A DNA stretch of 28,078 bases, taken from JBQTKD01 sp052389435 (GTDB taxonomy: Bacteria > Actinomycetota > Actinomycetes > Sporichthyales > Sporichthyaceae). The stretch covers positions 1 to 28,078 of the forward strand of contig JBQTIB010000075.1 of assembly GCA_052389435.1 (NCBI GenBank), read 5' to 3'. The notes beneath the pieces were generated by a model. It had not been told where the DNA came from and did not search any database. It saw nothing but the letters and a program-made list of their open reading frames with translations. Both the position numbers and the translations under genes were made by a program. This document shows, in pieces, positions 7,282 through 15,386 of this stretch (position 1 is the stretch's first letter; every line of letters starts with the position of its first letter).

Positions 7282-8487
7282 TCAGTCCGCGCCGACGGCG
7301 CGGGCCCCGTGGTAGATCGAGACGGCTTGGGCGCGGTTGGCGGCGCCGAGCTTGCGCAGCACGCCCTTCACGTGCGACTTCACGGTTCCCTCGGTGATCA
7401 CCAGGCGGCGGGAGATGTCGAGATTCGTCGCGCCGGCCGCGAGGAGTTGCAGGACCTGGGTCTCGCGCTGGGTCAGATCCGCTTCCGGGAGGACGTCGGA
7501 GCGTCGTCCAGTGGCCCGGGCGCGGCGGGTGCCCGGTTCGGCCTCCAGAGTGGCGGCGGGACGGATGGCGAGGCTGAACTCTGCGGTGCAGAGGTCCTCG
7601 ACGCTGCGTTCCGCGGCCCGGAGCAGCCGGCGCACGACCTCGCGTTGGGCGTGCAGACGGGCCATCAGATCCGCGCGCTCCAGAGCGTGGCCCAGGCCGC
7701 GGGCGAACGCGGCGAGGCAGTCCCGGTCCAGGGTGTCCAGGGGGCGGCCGCTGAAGTGGGTGTCCGCGGCGAGGGTCGCGACGACGGTGTCGTCGGCGAC
7801 CACCGGGACGCTGAGGAAGCCGGTGTTGTCCAATTCCTCCAGCAGCGGCCCCCACACGCGCGGGTCCTCGCGCGGCTCGGTCACGAGCACCGCGTGCCGG
7901 CGGCGGATCATGTCGATCTCGTAGCGCTGCCCGCGCAGCTCCACCGGGTTGCGCCGCGCGCTCGCCAGCACCTCCGCGGCCCACTCCTCGTTGTCGCCGG
8001 CGAACCACACGGCCTCGGGAGTCAGCTGGGACTCTTCGACGCTGTAGATCAGCACCCGGTCCAGGCCGCAGATCCGCCCGGCCTGCTCGGCGGCGCGCTG
8101 CAACAGACGGTGCGGGTCGACGGGTTCCTCGGCCGCGAGGACCTCTTGGGCCCAGTCCATGGCCCGGATCCGCTCGGCGGCGATCCGCTCGGCATGGCTG
8201 CGCCGCAGCGCTCCGACGCCGGCGACGAACTCGCAGTGCCGCACGCTCGCCGAACCGGTCTCCCGTAGGCGGGTCAGCACCGCCTCGACGAGATCGCCCA
8301 GGTGGCCGTCGAGAGCCGCGAGGTGCTCCCCGTGCTCGCCTGCGCTCCAGCGCGGCAGGCCCGCTGCCTCGCCGAGCGCGCCGAGGAGCTCGCCCAACCG
8401 CCGCTCGGCCTCCCGAGCGTGGCGCCGCCGGCCCGCGGCGCCGTCCGGGACGACCGGCCGCGTTCGGGGCGCCGCCTCGACCGCCAT
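7282..8487 (-). CDS. GAF-domain LuxR-type transcriptional regulator
   Basis: A 401-residue regulator. A helical N terminus is followed by a GAF-like domain (about residues 130-285, with ICGLDRVLIYSV and SVPVVADDTVVATLAAD). A C-terminal LuxR helix-turn-helix follows (LTQRETQVLQLLAAG, then TEGTVKSHVKGVLRKL, about residues 335-390). There is no receiver domain, so control is probably by ligand binding to the GAF module. ATG 8487 has GGAGGT immediately upstream (4-nt gap); GTG 8514 is an alternative. It diverges from the flavoprotein/nitrilase pair and is the obvious candidate to regulate it, with repeats in between as possible sites. Confidence 0.87.
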   Translation of the reverse strand: MAVEAAPRTRPVVPDGAAGRRRHAREAERRLGELLGALGEAAGLPRWSAGEHGEHLAALDGHLGDLVEAVLTRLRETGSASVRHCEFVAGVGALRRSHAERIAAERIRAMDWAQEVLAAEEPVDPHRLLQRAAEQAGRICGLDRVLIYSVEESQLTPEAVWFAGDNEEWAAEVLASARRNPVELRGQRYEIDMIRRRHAVLVTEPREDPRVWGPLLEELDNTGFLSVPVVADDTVVATLAADTHFSGRPLDTLDRDCLAAFARGLGHALERADLMARLHAQREVVRRLLRAAERSVEDLCTAEFSLAIRPAATLEAEPGTRRARATGRRSDVLPEADLTQRETQVLQLLAAGATNLDISRRLVITEGTVKSHVKGVLRKLGAANRAQAVSIYHGARAVGAD

Positions 8488-8532
8488 GCGACCTCCAGGT
8501 GTCCGCCGACGCACTGCTTACGCCCAGCTTGC

Positions 8533-8550
8533 CTCCCTTGGGGTAGGGAG
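8533..8550. promoter_or_regulatory. Inverted repeat CTCCCT-N6-AGGGAG
   Basis: A perfect 6-bp dyad in the 173-bp region between the LuxR-type regulator and the flavoprotein gene. Its size and position suit an operator of a dimeric helix-turn-helix protein. Confidence 0.4.
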
Positions 8551-8552
8551 TC

Positions 8553-8590
8553 GAGGAAAATTGCCCCCAGAGAGAGAGGAGGATTGCCCC
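8553..8590 (+). repeat. Direct repeat GAGGA(AA/GG)ATTGCCCC
   Basis: Two 15-bp copies at 8553-8567 and 8576-8590, identical at 13 of 15 positions and 23 bp apart. They lie just upstream of the putative -10 box TACGCT (8622-8627) of the flavoprotein gene, so they may be binding sites. Confidence 0.5.
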
Positions 8591-8621
8591 TCGGTGGGAC
8601 GTGACCCAGCGCACACCCGCC

Positions 8622-8627
8622 TACGCT
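8622..8627 (+). promoter_or_regulatory. -10 box for flavoprotein gene
   Basis: TACGCT would place the transcript start near 8634. That excludes an in-frame GTG at 8601 as start codon and leaves a short leader carrying AGGAGG before GTG 8661. Confidence 0.4.
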
Positions 8628-8660
8628 CGGCGGCACGGGTATCGAGTCGTAGGAGGACAC

Positions 8661-10232
8661 GTGGTCGCCGAGCAGTCCAGCAGCGCCGCTCCGGAGCAGG
8701 TCGACGTCGTCGTTGTCGGAGCACGCATCGCGGGAAGCGCCGCCGCGATCTCGTTCTCGCGGGCCGGGCGCCGCGTCGTGGTGCTCGACGCCGCCGCGTT
8801 CCCGTCGGACACCGTCAGCACGCACGTCATGTTCGCCGGCGGCATGGCCGAGCTGAAGAAGCTCGGCGCGCTGGACCGGGTGCTCGCCGCGGGCGCCCCG
8901 CTGTGTCCGAACCTCATGCTCAGCTGGGACGGACACGAGGTCCACGGCACCTACACGCCGGTCGACGGCATCGACTTCGGCGTGAACACCCGCCGCCCCG
9001 CACTCGACATGGCGATGATCGAAACGGCCCGCGCCGCCGGCGCCGAGGTCCGGGAGCGCTGCAAGGTGACCGGCGTCCTGTGGCGCGGCAACCGGGTCGC
9101 CGGCCTGCACTACACCGATCCGGACGGCGCCTCCCGAACGATCGAGGCGAAGCTGACCGTCGGCGCCGACGGCCGAGACTCGGTGTTCGCCGAGTGGGTC
9201 GGCTCCTACCGCTACAAGGCGCTGCCGAACGGCCGCGGGCTCGCCTTCCACTACATGACCGACTCCGAGGAGGGCGCCCAGCACTACCCGCGCCGCGACT
9301 CGATCTGTCAGTGGCGCCACGGCCTGGTGAACAGCTTCGTGTTCCCGAACAACGACGACAGCTTCACCGCGCTGCTGATGCCGCCGGTGGAGATGGTCGA
9401 GCGGATGCGCCGCGACCCGGAGGAGTGGGACCGCGTCGTCGCCGAGCAGCCCGAGATGAGCCTGCGCCTGACCGGGGCGGAAAAGCAGGTGAAGCTGCGC
9501 AGCGCCACCGACACCGAGGGCTACTTCCGGATCTCCTCGGGGCCCGGGTGGGCGCTGGCCGGCGACGCGGGCAGCTTCAAGGACCCCGTGATCGCCCAGG
9601 GCATCCGCGACGCGCTCTGGTCCGGGCGGACGCTCGGGAACACCGTCGCGCACTGTCTCGACGACCCGGCGGCCCTGGACAGGGCCACCCGTCGCTACGA
9701 AAAGCTGCGCGACGCCGAGGTCCTCGCGACCTACTACTGGGGCCACAAGCACTCCCGCGCCGGCGAGGTTCCGACGGTGGAGCGCGAGTTCTACTACGAG
9801 GGGCAGACCAACCCGCAGATCGGCAAGGACCTCGTCGACACCTTCTCCCGGGTGGTCAGCCCCTACAAGCTGGTCAGCGTTCCCCGGGAGATCAGGTGGA
9901 CGATCAGGGCGCTGCGCCGCCCGGAGAACGACAAGGCCGAGATCGTGAAGTTCGTCGCGGGGGAGCTCAAGCTCGACCTCGCCTACGTCCTGGACCGATC
10001 GCTGATCAAGGCCGGGTTCCGGCCCAAGGGCACCGCGAAGAAGCGTTGGCACCGGGACAGCTGGACCGGGCACATGGCACTCGGCGAGCACCGGCCCTCC
10101 AGCGAGCCGTTCCTGCCCGAGGTCGAGGCGGCGCCGGTCGCCCGCCCGAAGCGTGGCCCCCGGCCGCGTCCGGCCGCGAAGGCCGACCCGCAGCCCGTCA
10201 CGTCCGACGCCCCCGCCGCCGCCTCCGCCTGA
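8661..10232 (+). CDS. FAD-dependent oxidoreductase (PHBH/geranylgeranyl reductase-type)
   Basis: A 523-residue flavoprotein. The N-terminal Rossmann motif VVVGARIAGSAAA with the following VVVLD, the central VGADGRDS, and GDAGSFKDPVIAQGIRDA are the three FAD-binding signatures of the p-hydroxybenzoate hydroxylase-like class. A positively charged, Pro/Ala-rich tail of about 60 residues is extra. The substrate cannot be deduced; aromatic hydroxylation or isoprenoid reduction are both compatible. GTG 8661 follows AGGAGG (8651-8656). The stop is 19 nt before the nitrilase-fold gene, so the two are probably co-transcribed. Confidence 0.85.
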   Translation: MVAEQSSSAAPEQVDVVVVGARIAGSAAAISFSRAGRRVVVLDAAAFPSDTVSTHVMFAGGMAELKKLGALDRVLAAGAPLCPNLMLSWDGHEVHGTYTPVDGIDFGVNTRRPALDMAMIETARAAGAEVRERCKVTGVLWRGNRVAGLHYTDPDGASRTIEAKLTVGADGRDSVFAEWVGSYRYKALPNGRGLAFHYMTDSEEGAQHYPRRDSICQWRHGLVNSFVFPNNDDSFTALLMPPVEMVERMRRDPEEWDRVVAEQPEMSLRLTGAEKQVKLRSATDTEGYFRISSGPGWALAGDAGSFKDPVIAQGIRDALWSGRTLGNTVAHCLDDPAALDRATRRYEKLRDAEVLATYYWGHKHSRAGEVPTVEREFYYEGQTNPQIGKDLVDTFSRVVSPYKLVSVPREIRWTIRALRRPENDKAEIVKFVAGELKLDLAYVLDRSLIKAGFRPKGTAKKRWHRDSWTGHMALGEHRPSSEPFLPEVEAAPVARPKRGPRPRPAAKADPQPVTSDAPAAASA

Positions 10233-10251
10233 GCTTCGAGGAGATCCACCG

Positions 10252-11283
10252 ATGACCGAACCCGTCAAGCTCAAGGTCGCCGTCGTCCAGCCCCGCCTGC
10301 AGGTCGGGCAGGTCGAGTCGAACATGTCCCGCTGCGAGGGACTGGTGCGCTCCGCCTACCGCGAACACAACCCGCAGGTGATCCTGCTGCCCGAGGGCTT
10401 CACCTCGCCGAACATGTACGGCAAGGCGATGAAGGGCGTCGCCCGCCCCGTCGACGGCGCGCCGTACCGGATGCTGCAGAACCTCGCCCGCGAACTCGAC
10501 GTGACCGTCGGGGGCGGGTTCATGGCCCGCCGCGGCGGGGACACCTACGGCACGTACCTGCTCGTCGAGCCCGACGGCTCGGCGCACCTGCACGACAAGG
10601 ACATCCCCTCGCTCTGGGAGAACGCGTACTACAGGGGCGGGGACGACAACGGCGTCTCGACGCTGAAGTTCGGCACCGTCGGCATGGCCTGCGGGTTCGA
10701 GTGGGACCGCAGCCGCACCGCCCGCCGGGCTCGTGGGAAGGTCGTCGCGATGCTCGGCGGCTCCTGCTGGTGGTCCTTCCCGGACTGGTACCCGGTGCGC
10801 CGGTGGTTCGCCCGCGACCACCAGTACAACATCGCCGTGGCCCGGGAGATGCCGATGCGCATGGCCCGCGCGGTCGGCGCCCCGGTGGCGATCGCCCAGC
10901 ACGTCGGGGACTACCGGTCGGCGTCCCCGCTGATGCCGAAGGTCCCCTACGACACCCTCGCGGTGGGCGAGAGCCAGATCGTCGAACGCGACGGCACGGT
11001 CCTGGCCCGCATGACCTACGCCGACGGCGAGGGCCACGTCTCCGCCGAGATCGCCCTGGCCCCGCCCGCGCCCCTGGACCCGATCCCGGCCGGCATGTGG
11101 ATGGCCCCGCAGACCTTCGCGGTTCACGCGGTCTGGCACCTCTACAACAAGTCCGGCCGCGTCGAGTACGCGCTGAACAAGAAGCTCGGCCGCCACCAGT
11201 GGCAGGGCGGGCAGGGCACCGACCTCCCCGACTACGTCCCGCCCACGCACGCCCCCGCCGCGGAGCGAGTCCCCGTCGGCTAA
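10252..11283 (+). CDS. Carbon-nitrogen hydrolase (nitrilase superfamily)
   Basis: A 343-residue amidase/nitrilase-fold protein with all three catalytic residues in context: Glu48 (LLPEGF), Lys116 (HDKDIPSLWEN) and Cys147 (MACGFEWDR). Enzymes of this superfamily hydrolyse nitriles, amides or N-carbamoyl compounds. This member is not close to any subfamily I can name. AGGAG lies 8 nt before ATG 10252. It shares an operon with the flavoprotein, suggesting sequential steps on one substrate, perhaps oxidation then C-N cleavage; that is inference. Confidence 0.87.
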   Translation: MTEPVKLKVAVVQPRLQVGQVESNMSRCEGLVRSAYREHNPQVILLPEGFTSPNMYGKAMKGVARPVDGAPYRMLQNLARELDVTVGGGFMARRGGDTYGTYLLVEPDGSAHLHDKDIPSLWENAYYRGGDDNGVSTLKFGTVGMACGFEWDRSRTARRARGKVVAMLGGSCWWSFPDWYPVRRWFARDHQYNIAVAREMPMRMARAVGAPVAIAQHVGDYRSASPLMPKVPYDTLAVGESQIVERDGTVLARMTYADGEGHVSAEIALAPPAPLDPIPAGMWMAPQTFAVHAVWHLYNKSGRVEYALNKKLGRHQWQGGQGTDLPDYVPPTHAPAAERVPVG

Positions 11284-11303
11284 CCGCTCCCTCGCAAGCC
11301 AGG

Positions 11304-11347
11304 GCGTCCGAAGGATCGTGGTGCAGGACCCACGATTCTTCGGACGC
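11304..11347. repeat. Palindromic repeat copy R3 (near-perfect hairpin)
   Basis: A 44-bp element with 18-bp arms (left arm GCGTCCGAAGGATCGTGG) that pair with a single G-T wobble around an 8-nt loop. It begins 21 bp after the nitrilase-fold stop codon, so it could also act as a transcription terminator, though no T-run follows. Confidence 0.8.
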
Positions 11348-11376
11348 CTCGCAGTTGGCGGCGTCTCGGGTCCGGG

Positions 11377-11420
11377 GCGTCCGAAGGGATGTGGTCCCGG
11401 GGGCACGGTTGATCGGACGC
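11377..11420. repeat. Palindromic repeat copy R4
   Basis: A 44-bp copy with the same GCGTCCGA / TCGGACGC ends and GTGG core as R3 but a more degenerate stem. It starts 73 bp after the start of R3 and lies 43 bp upstream of the alpha/beta hydrolase start. Confidence 0.7.
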
Positions 11421-11463
11421 CCGGCTGATAGAACGGCGTCCACCATCTTCGGCGGAGGTCGGC

Positions 11464-12321
11464 ATGCCCATCGAGTACGTCGAGGCGAACGGCCTGCGGT
11501 TCCGGGTGATCGTCGAGGGCGCGGGCCCGGCGGTCCTGCTCCTGCACGGCTTCCCGGACAGCGCCGATCTGTGGCGCCATCAGATTCCGGCGCTCGCCGC
11601 CGCGGGGTACCGCGTGATCGCGCCGGACCTACGCGGCTACGGCGGTTCCGATCGCCCGACCGAGGTCTCGGCGTACGCGATGCCCAATCTCGTCGGGGAC
11701 GTCCTGGGGATCCTGGCCGCGCTCGGCGAATCCGAGGCGCACGTGGTCGGGCACGACTGGGGCGGTGTGCTGTCCTGGGTGACCGCCGCCATGGCCCCGC
11801 AGTTCGTCACCAGCTTGACCGTTCTGACGATCGGTCACCCGATGGCCCGCGCGGACGTCCCGGGCGTTCGCCAGCACGAGCTGTCCTGGTACCTGTGGAT
11901 GTTCCTGCACCCGGACGCGGAGAAGTGGCTCGCCGCCGACGACTGGGCGTTTCTACGGCGCTGGCTCGGTCCCGACGGCGTCGAGCTCGAACGTCAGATC
12001 GCCGCCCTGTCCGAGCCGGGCGCCCTCACCGCGGGGCTGAGCTGGTACCGGGCCAACGTCGACCCGGCCATCGTCGTCAACGGTTTCCCCGAGGGCTCGG
12101 TGCCCGCGGTGACCTGCCCGACGATGAGCGTCTGGTCCAGCGGCGACCGGTTCCTCAGCGAGGAGTGGGTGCTGGCGTCGAAGAACTGGGTCACCGGCCC
12201 CTGGCGCTACGAGCGCATCGAAGACGCCGAGCACTGGTTCCCCGCGAGCGCCCCGCAACAGACCACCGCCCTGCTCCTGGACTGGCTCAGCAGTCAGTCT
12301 CGGCCCAACTTCTTCGACTAG
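11464..12321 (+). CDS. Alpha/beta hydrolase, epoxide hydrolase-like
   Basis: A 285-residue alpha/beta hydrolase. HGFPD (28-32) is the oxyanion-hole motif. GHDWGG (96-101) places Asp98 as nucleophile, as in epoxide hydrolases and haloalkane dehalogenases. WYRAN in the lid, GDRFLSEEW near the acid position and the late DAEHWFP histidine complete the pattern. Epoxide hydrolysis is the more likely activity because HGFPD and the cap-domain WYRAN are typical of that branch. GGAGG sits 5 nt before ATG 11464. It follows the R3/R4 repeat pair and may be transcribed separately from the nitrilase-fold gene. Confidence 0.87.
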   Translation: MPIEYVEANGLRFRVIVEGAGPAVLLLHGFPDSADLWRHQIPALAAAGYRVIAPDLRGYGGSDRPTEVSAYAMPNLVGDVLGILAALGESEAHVVGHDWGGVLSWVTAAMAPQFVTSLTVLTIGHPMARADVPGVRQHELSWYLWMFLHPDAEKWLAADDWAFLRRWLGPDGVELERQIAALSEPGALTAGLSWYRANVDPAIVVNGFPEGSVPAVTCPTMSVWSSGDRFLSEEWVLASKNWVTGPWRYERIEDAEHWFPASAPQQTTALLLDWLSSQSRPNFFD

Positions 12322-12327
12322 TTGGCG

Positions 12328-12729
12328 CTAGGACCCCTCGACGCCGACCATCCAGGACGCGCCGAAACGATCGACGCACATGCCGAAGGCCGGGGACCAG
12401 AAGGTCTCCGCCACCGGCATGACGACGGTGCCGCCGTCGGCCAGGGCGTCGAAGACCCGATGGGTCTCCGCCGCGTCCGCGGAGCTGTAGCTGACCGAGA
12501 CGCCCTTGTGCGGTCCGCCGTCGCCCGTCGGGTCGTCCGAGCCCATCAGCAGGCCGCCGCCGACGCGCAGCGACGCGTGCATGATCAGGTCGCCGGCCGC
12601 CGGAACGGCGTCCTCCGCGGGGGCGTCGGACATCGGCATCAACTGCAGGTCGCCCCCGAAGATCTCGTGGTACCGGGTGAACGCGTCCCGGCAGGTGCCG
12701 CTGAAGAACAGATACGCGTGGAAGCTCAT
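12328..12729 (-). CDS. VOC/PhnB-like glyoxalase-fold protein
   Basis: A 133-residue protein beginning with AYLFFSGTCRDAFTRYHEIFGG and ending with PFG-like SPAFGMCVDRFGASWMV, which match the PhnB/YjdN branch of the vicinal-oxygen-chelate fold. Members are often small metal-binding or resistance-like proteins of unknown substrate. ATG 12729 has GGAG 5-6 nt upstream; GTG 12735 is an alternative. A -10 box TAGCGT lies at 12764-12769 on the minus strand. The stop is 6 nt from the convergent hydrolase stop. Confidence 0.85.
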   Translation of the reverse strand: MSFHAYLFFSGTCRDAFTRYHEIFGGDLQLMPMSDAPAEDAVPAAGDLIMHASLRVGGGLLMGSDDPTGDGGPHKGVSVSYSSADAAETHRVFDALADGGTVVMPVAETFWSPAFGMCVDRFGASWMVGVEGS

Positions 12730-12785
12730 GGGCACTCCGCTCGAATGGGAAATCGCGTCGTCGACGCTACTTGGTCGTCGCCGCT

Positions 12786-12791
12786 TAGCCT
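12786..12791 (+). promoter_or_regulatory. -10 box for leaderless unknown gene
   Basis: TAGCCT is followed by 6 nt and GTG at 12798. The minus-strand -10 of the VOC gene is about 20 bp away, so the two promoters are nearly back to back. Confidence 0.45.
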
Positions 12792-12797
12792 TGTGCG

Positions 12798-13313
12798 GTG
12801 GGTTTCGACCGCTACGTCCTGGCGCCCAACGGCCCGCGGACCGTTGGGCGGATGCGTGCGCTGATCGAAAGTTCGGCCGAGGGGCTGGAGCCGGAGAGCG
12901 ACGCGGATTTCTGGAGGCAACTCGACGGGATGGACCGCGCGGAGCGGATCCGCCGGACGAACAACGAGCGGGCCTGGGGGTTCGCGTTCTGCTCGGGGCC
13001 CAGTTGGCGGATGGGAAGGTCGCGTGGATTCGCCGAGACCGCGCCGTTCTTCGTCCTCGATTTGAGGCGGCACCTCGCGGACAGGGACGACGCCTGGGAA
13101 CCGCCGTGGCACTCGGCGTTCGGTGGTCGGGCGATCGCGATCAACGTCGATCCTCCGCCGCCCGGCTTCGAGGTTCACGAGTGGCGCGACCTGGTCGTCC
13201 AGCTCGCGACTCACTTCCGTCTACGCCTCTACGACCCGCGGGCCGACGAAATCTACGCAGGCCACAGCAGCCCGCTACAGCGGCTCCGACGGCCAGACCC
13301 GTCGGGTCCGTAG
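12798..13313 (+). CDS. Hypothetical protein
   Basis: A 171-residue protein I do not recognise. It is rich in charged residues, has no membrane segment or signal peptide, and contains WxxP/Trp-rich patches (WEPPWHSAFGG). The C terminus has VHEWRDLVVQLATHFRLRLYDP, which reads like a small alpha/beta domain. Codon bias matches the neighbours. Its start is GTG 12798, set by a TAGCCT box 6 nt upstream, so it is probably leaderless. It is convergent with ktrA. Confidence 0.65.
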   Translation: MGFDRYVLAPNGPRTVGRMRALIESSAEGLEPESDADFWRQLDGMDRAERIRRTNNERAWGFAFCSGPSWRMGRSRGFAETAPFFVLDLRRHLADRDDAWEPPWHSAFGGRAIAINVDPPPPGFEVHEWRDLVVQLATHFRLRLYDPRADEIYAGHSSPLQRLRRPDPSGP

Positions 13314-13317
13314 GACG

Positions 13318-13980
13318 TCAGCGGTCCTCGGCGAAGCGTTCGATCTGCTCGGTGCGGCCGAAGACGAACACGACGTCGCCGCTTTCGAGCACCGTGTCCT
13401 GCGTGGCGTAGGTGAAGTCGCCGTGCGGGTGCTTGATGGCGACGACGGAGATGCCGTACTTCGCCCGCAGACCCGATTCGCGCAGCGGCGTCCCGACCAG
13501 GCTCTTCGGCGCGACGGTTTTGATCATCGCGAAGTCGGAGTCCATCTCGATGTAGTCGAGCATCTTGCCCTGCACGGTGTGCGCGATGCGCTCGCCCATC
13601 TCGTGCTCGGGGAACACGACGTGGTGGGCGCCGACGCGCTCGAGGATGCGCCCGTGCTGCTCGGTCATCGCCTTGGCCCAGATGTCCGGGATCGCGAGTT
13701 CGACGAGCAGCGACGTCGTGAGAATCGAAGCCTGCATGTCCGAACCGATCGCGACGACCGCGCGCTTGAACTCGTTGACGCCGAGTTCGCGCAGCGCGTC
13801 GAGGTCGGTGGAGTCCGCGGCGACGACGTGCGTCAACTTGCCCGCGAGCCGTTGCACGATCTCGGGCCGCGCGTCGATTGCGAGGACGTCGACGCCCTCG
13901 CGCACGAGTTCCAACGCGACCGCGTTCCCGAAGCGGCCAAGCCCGATCACGACGACGGCGTCGCTGTTCTTGTTACCCAA
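13318..13980 (-). CDS. ktrA: Potassium uptake regulatory subunit (TrkA/KtrA family)
   Basis: A 220-residue cytosolic gating subunit. The RCK N domain has the nucleotide-binding motif VVVIGLGRFGNAVA and the acidic VLAIDA strand end. A C-terminal RCK_C domain starts around residue 135 (SLVGTPLRESGL). KtrA rings open or close KtrB in response to adenine nucleotides or, in other bacteria, c-di-AMP. The start is TTG 13980, which overlaps the end of ktrB by 8 nt and has GAGGAG about 8 nt upstream. No ATG or GTG near the N terminus would keep the first strand. Confidence 0.92.
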   Translation of the reverse strand: MGNKNSDAVVVIGLGRFGNAVALELVREGVDVLAIDARPEIVQRLAGKLTHVVAADSTDLDALRELGVNEFKRAVVAIGSDMQASILTTSLLVELAIPDIWAKAMTEQHGRILERVGAHHVVFPEHEMGERIAHTVQGKMLDYIEMDSDFAMIKTVAPKSLVGTPLRESGLRAKYGISVVAIKHPHGDFTYATQDTVLESGDVVFVFGRTEQIERFAEDR

Positions 13981-15376
13981 CGATGGTTCTCTCCTCGGGC
14001 AGTTCGTAGCGTCGGGCCCGTTCGCGCAGCGCGAGGGCCGAGGCGAAGGTCAACGGACCGATGCGGCCGATGAACATCATCGCGACCACCACCAGTTGCC
14101 CGTCGCGGCCCAGGTCGGCGGTGATGCCGGTGGAGAGCCCGACGGTACCGAAGGCTGAGGTCGCCTCGAACAGCACGCGCTCGAGGCTGTGGTCGGTCAT
14201 TCCGAGCAGCAGCAGCGTCCCGGACATCACGATGCCGATGCCCATCAGTGCGATCGCGAGCGCCTGGCGCTGGTTGGCCTCCGGAATCCGCCGCCGCCCG
14301 ACGTGCACCGTGCTCTCGCCGCGCATCTCCGCCCAGATGACGAACGCGAGCAGGCCGAAGGTTGTCACCTTGATGCCGCCGGCCGTCGAGGCCGAACCGC
14401 CGCCGATGAACATCAGAATGTCCGTGGTCAGCAGGCTTTCCGGGGTCATGGCGGCGTAGTCCACGCTGTTCAGCCCGCCCGAACGGGGCATGACCGCGGC
14501 GAAGAACCCGGCGACGAGTTTGTCCCCGATCGACAGCGGTCCCAGCGTCGCGCGGTTGCCCCACTCGGCGACGGTCAGCACCGCGGTGCCGACGACCAGC
14601 AGCGCCCCGGAGGCGACCAGGGTGATGCGGGTCAGCACCGACCAGTCCCGCGGCCGGCGCCACTCCCGCAGAAGCTCGAACACCACGGGAAAGCCCAGAC
14701 CGCCCAGGATCACCGCGGCGCACACGGTCAGGCTGACCACGGGGTCCGCGACGTAGCCCATCATGCTGTCCGAGTTCAACGACAGCCCGCCGGAGTTGAA
14801 CGAGGAGATCGCGTGGAACAGACCGTCGTAGAGGGCGCTGCCCCACGGCCGGTCGTAGGCCAACGCGAAACGGACCGTCAGAATCGCCGTCACCGTCAGC
14901 TCGACGACGAGGCTGAAAACCGCGATGCCGACGAGCACCTGGCGCAGATCGCGCAGCTGCAGGCTCTTGGTCTCGGCCTGCAGCACCAGCCGCGTGCGCA
15001 GCCCGAGACGGCGGGAGAGCAGCAGGGCGAGCAGCGTCGCCATCGTCATGATTCCGAGGCCGCCGATCTGCATCAGCGCCATGATCACGACCTCGCCGAA
15101 GGTCGACCAGTGCCCACCGGTGTCCACCACCGCGAGCCCCGTGACGCACCCGGCTGAGGTCGCGGTGAACAGGGCGTCGACGAAGTGCGCAGACCGCCCG
15201 TCGGTGCTGGCGATCGGCAGCATGAGCAGCGCGGTGCCCAGCGAAATCAGCGAGCCGAACCCGGCGGCGATGACCCGGGCCGGATGCTGCAGCAGGGATC
15301 CGGGCGCACGGCGCCGTTGGATCGGCTCGCGGGCTCGCCGGAGGCCACGCCCGCCCGTGGGCACGTCTCCGTTCAC
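13973..15376 (-). CDS. ktrB: Potassium transporter translocation subunit (TrkH/KtrB family)
   Basis: A 467-residue membrane protein with four repeated M1-P-M2 units. The four pore loops each carry the conserved Gly: TSAGCVTGLAV, SSFNSGGLSL, MPRSGGLNSVD and TSAFGTVGLS. It conducts K+ (possibly with Na+) under KtrA control. The positively charged N terminus (about 30 residues) precedes the first membrane helix. I prefer GTG 15376, 5 nt after GGAGG; the adjacent TTG 15379 is possible. A very strong hairpin ends right at the ribosome-binding site. Confidence 0.92.
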   Translation of the reverse strand: MNGDVPTGGRGLRRAREPIQRRRAPGSLLQHPARVIAAGFGSLISLGTALLMLPIASTDGRSAHFVDALFTATSAGCVTGLAVVDTGGHWSTFGEVVIMALMQIGGLGIMTMATLLALLLSRRLGLRTRLVLQAETKSLQLRDLRQVLVGIAVFSLVVELTVTAILTVRFALAYDRPWGSALYDGLFHAISSFNSGGLSLNSDSMMGYVADPVVSLTVCAAVILGGLGFPVVFELLREWRRPRDWSVLTRITLVASGALLVVGTAVLTVAEWGNRATLGPLSIGDKLVAGFFAAVMPRSGGLNSVDYAAMTPESLLTTDILMFIGGGSASTAGGIKVTTFGLLAFVIWAEMRGESTVHVGRRRIPEANQRQALAIALMGIGIVMSGTLLLLGMTDHSLERVLFEATSAFGTVGLSTGITADLGRDGQLVVVAMMFIGRIGPLTFASALALRERARRYELPEERTIVG

Positions 15377-15386
15377 CAACGCCTCC

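Noticed and set aside
8601..8660. GTG 8601 as the start of the flavoprotein gene
   Set aside because: A -10 box at 8622-8627 and AGGAGG before GTG 8661 point to the later start; the first 20 residues look unlike the family.
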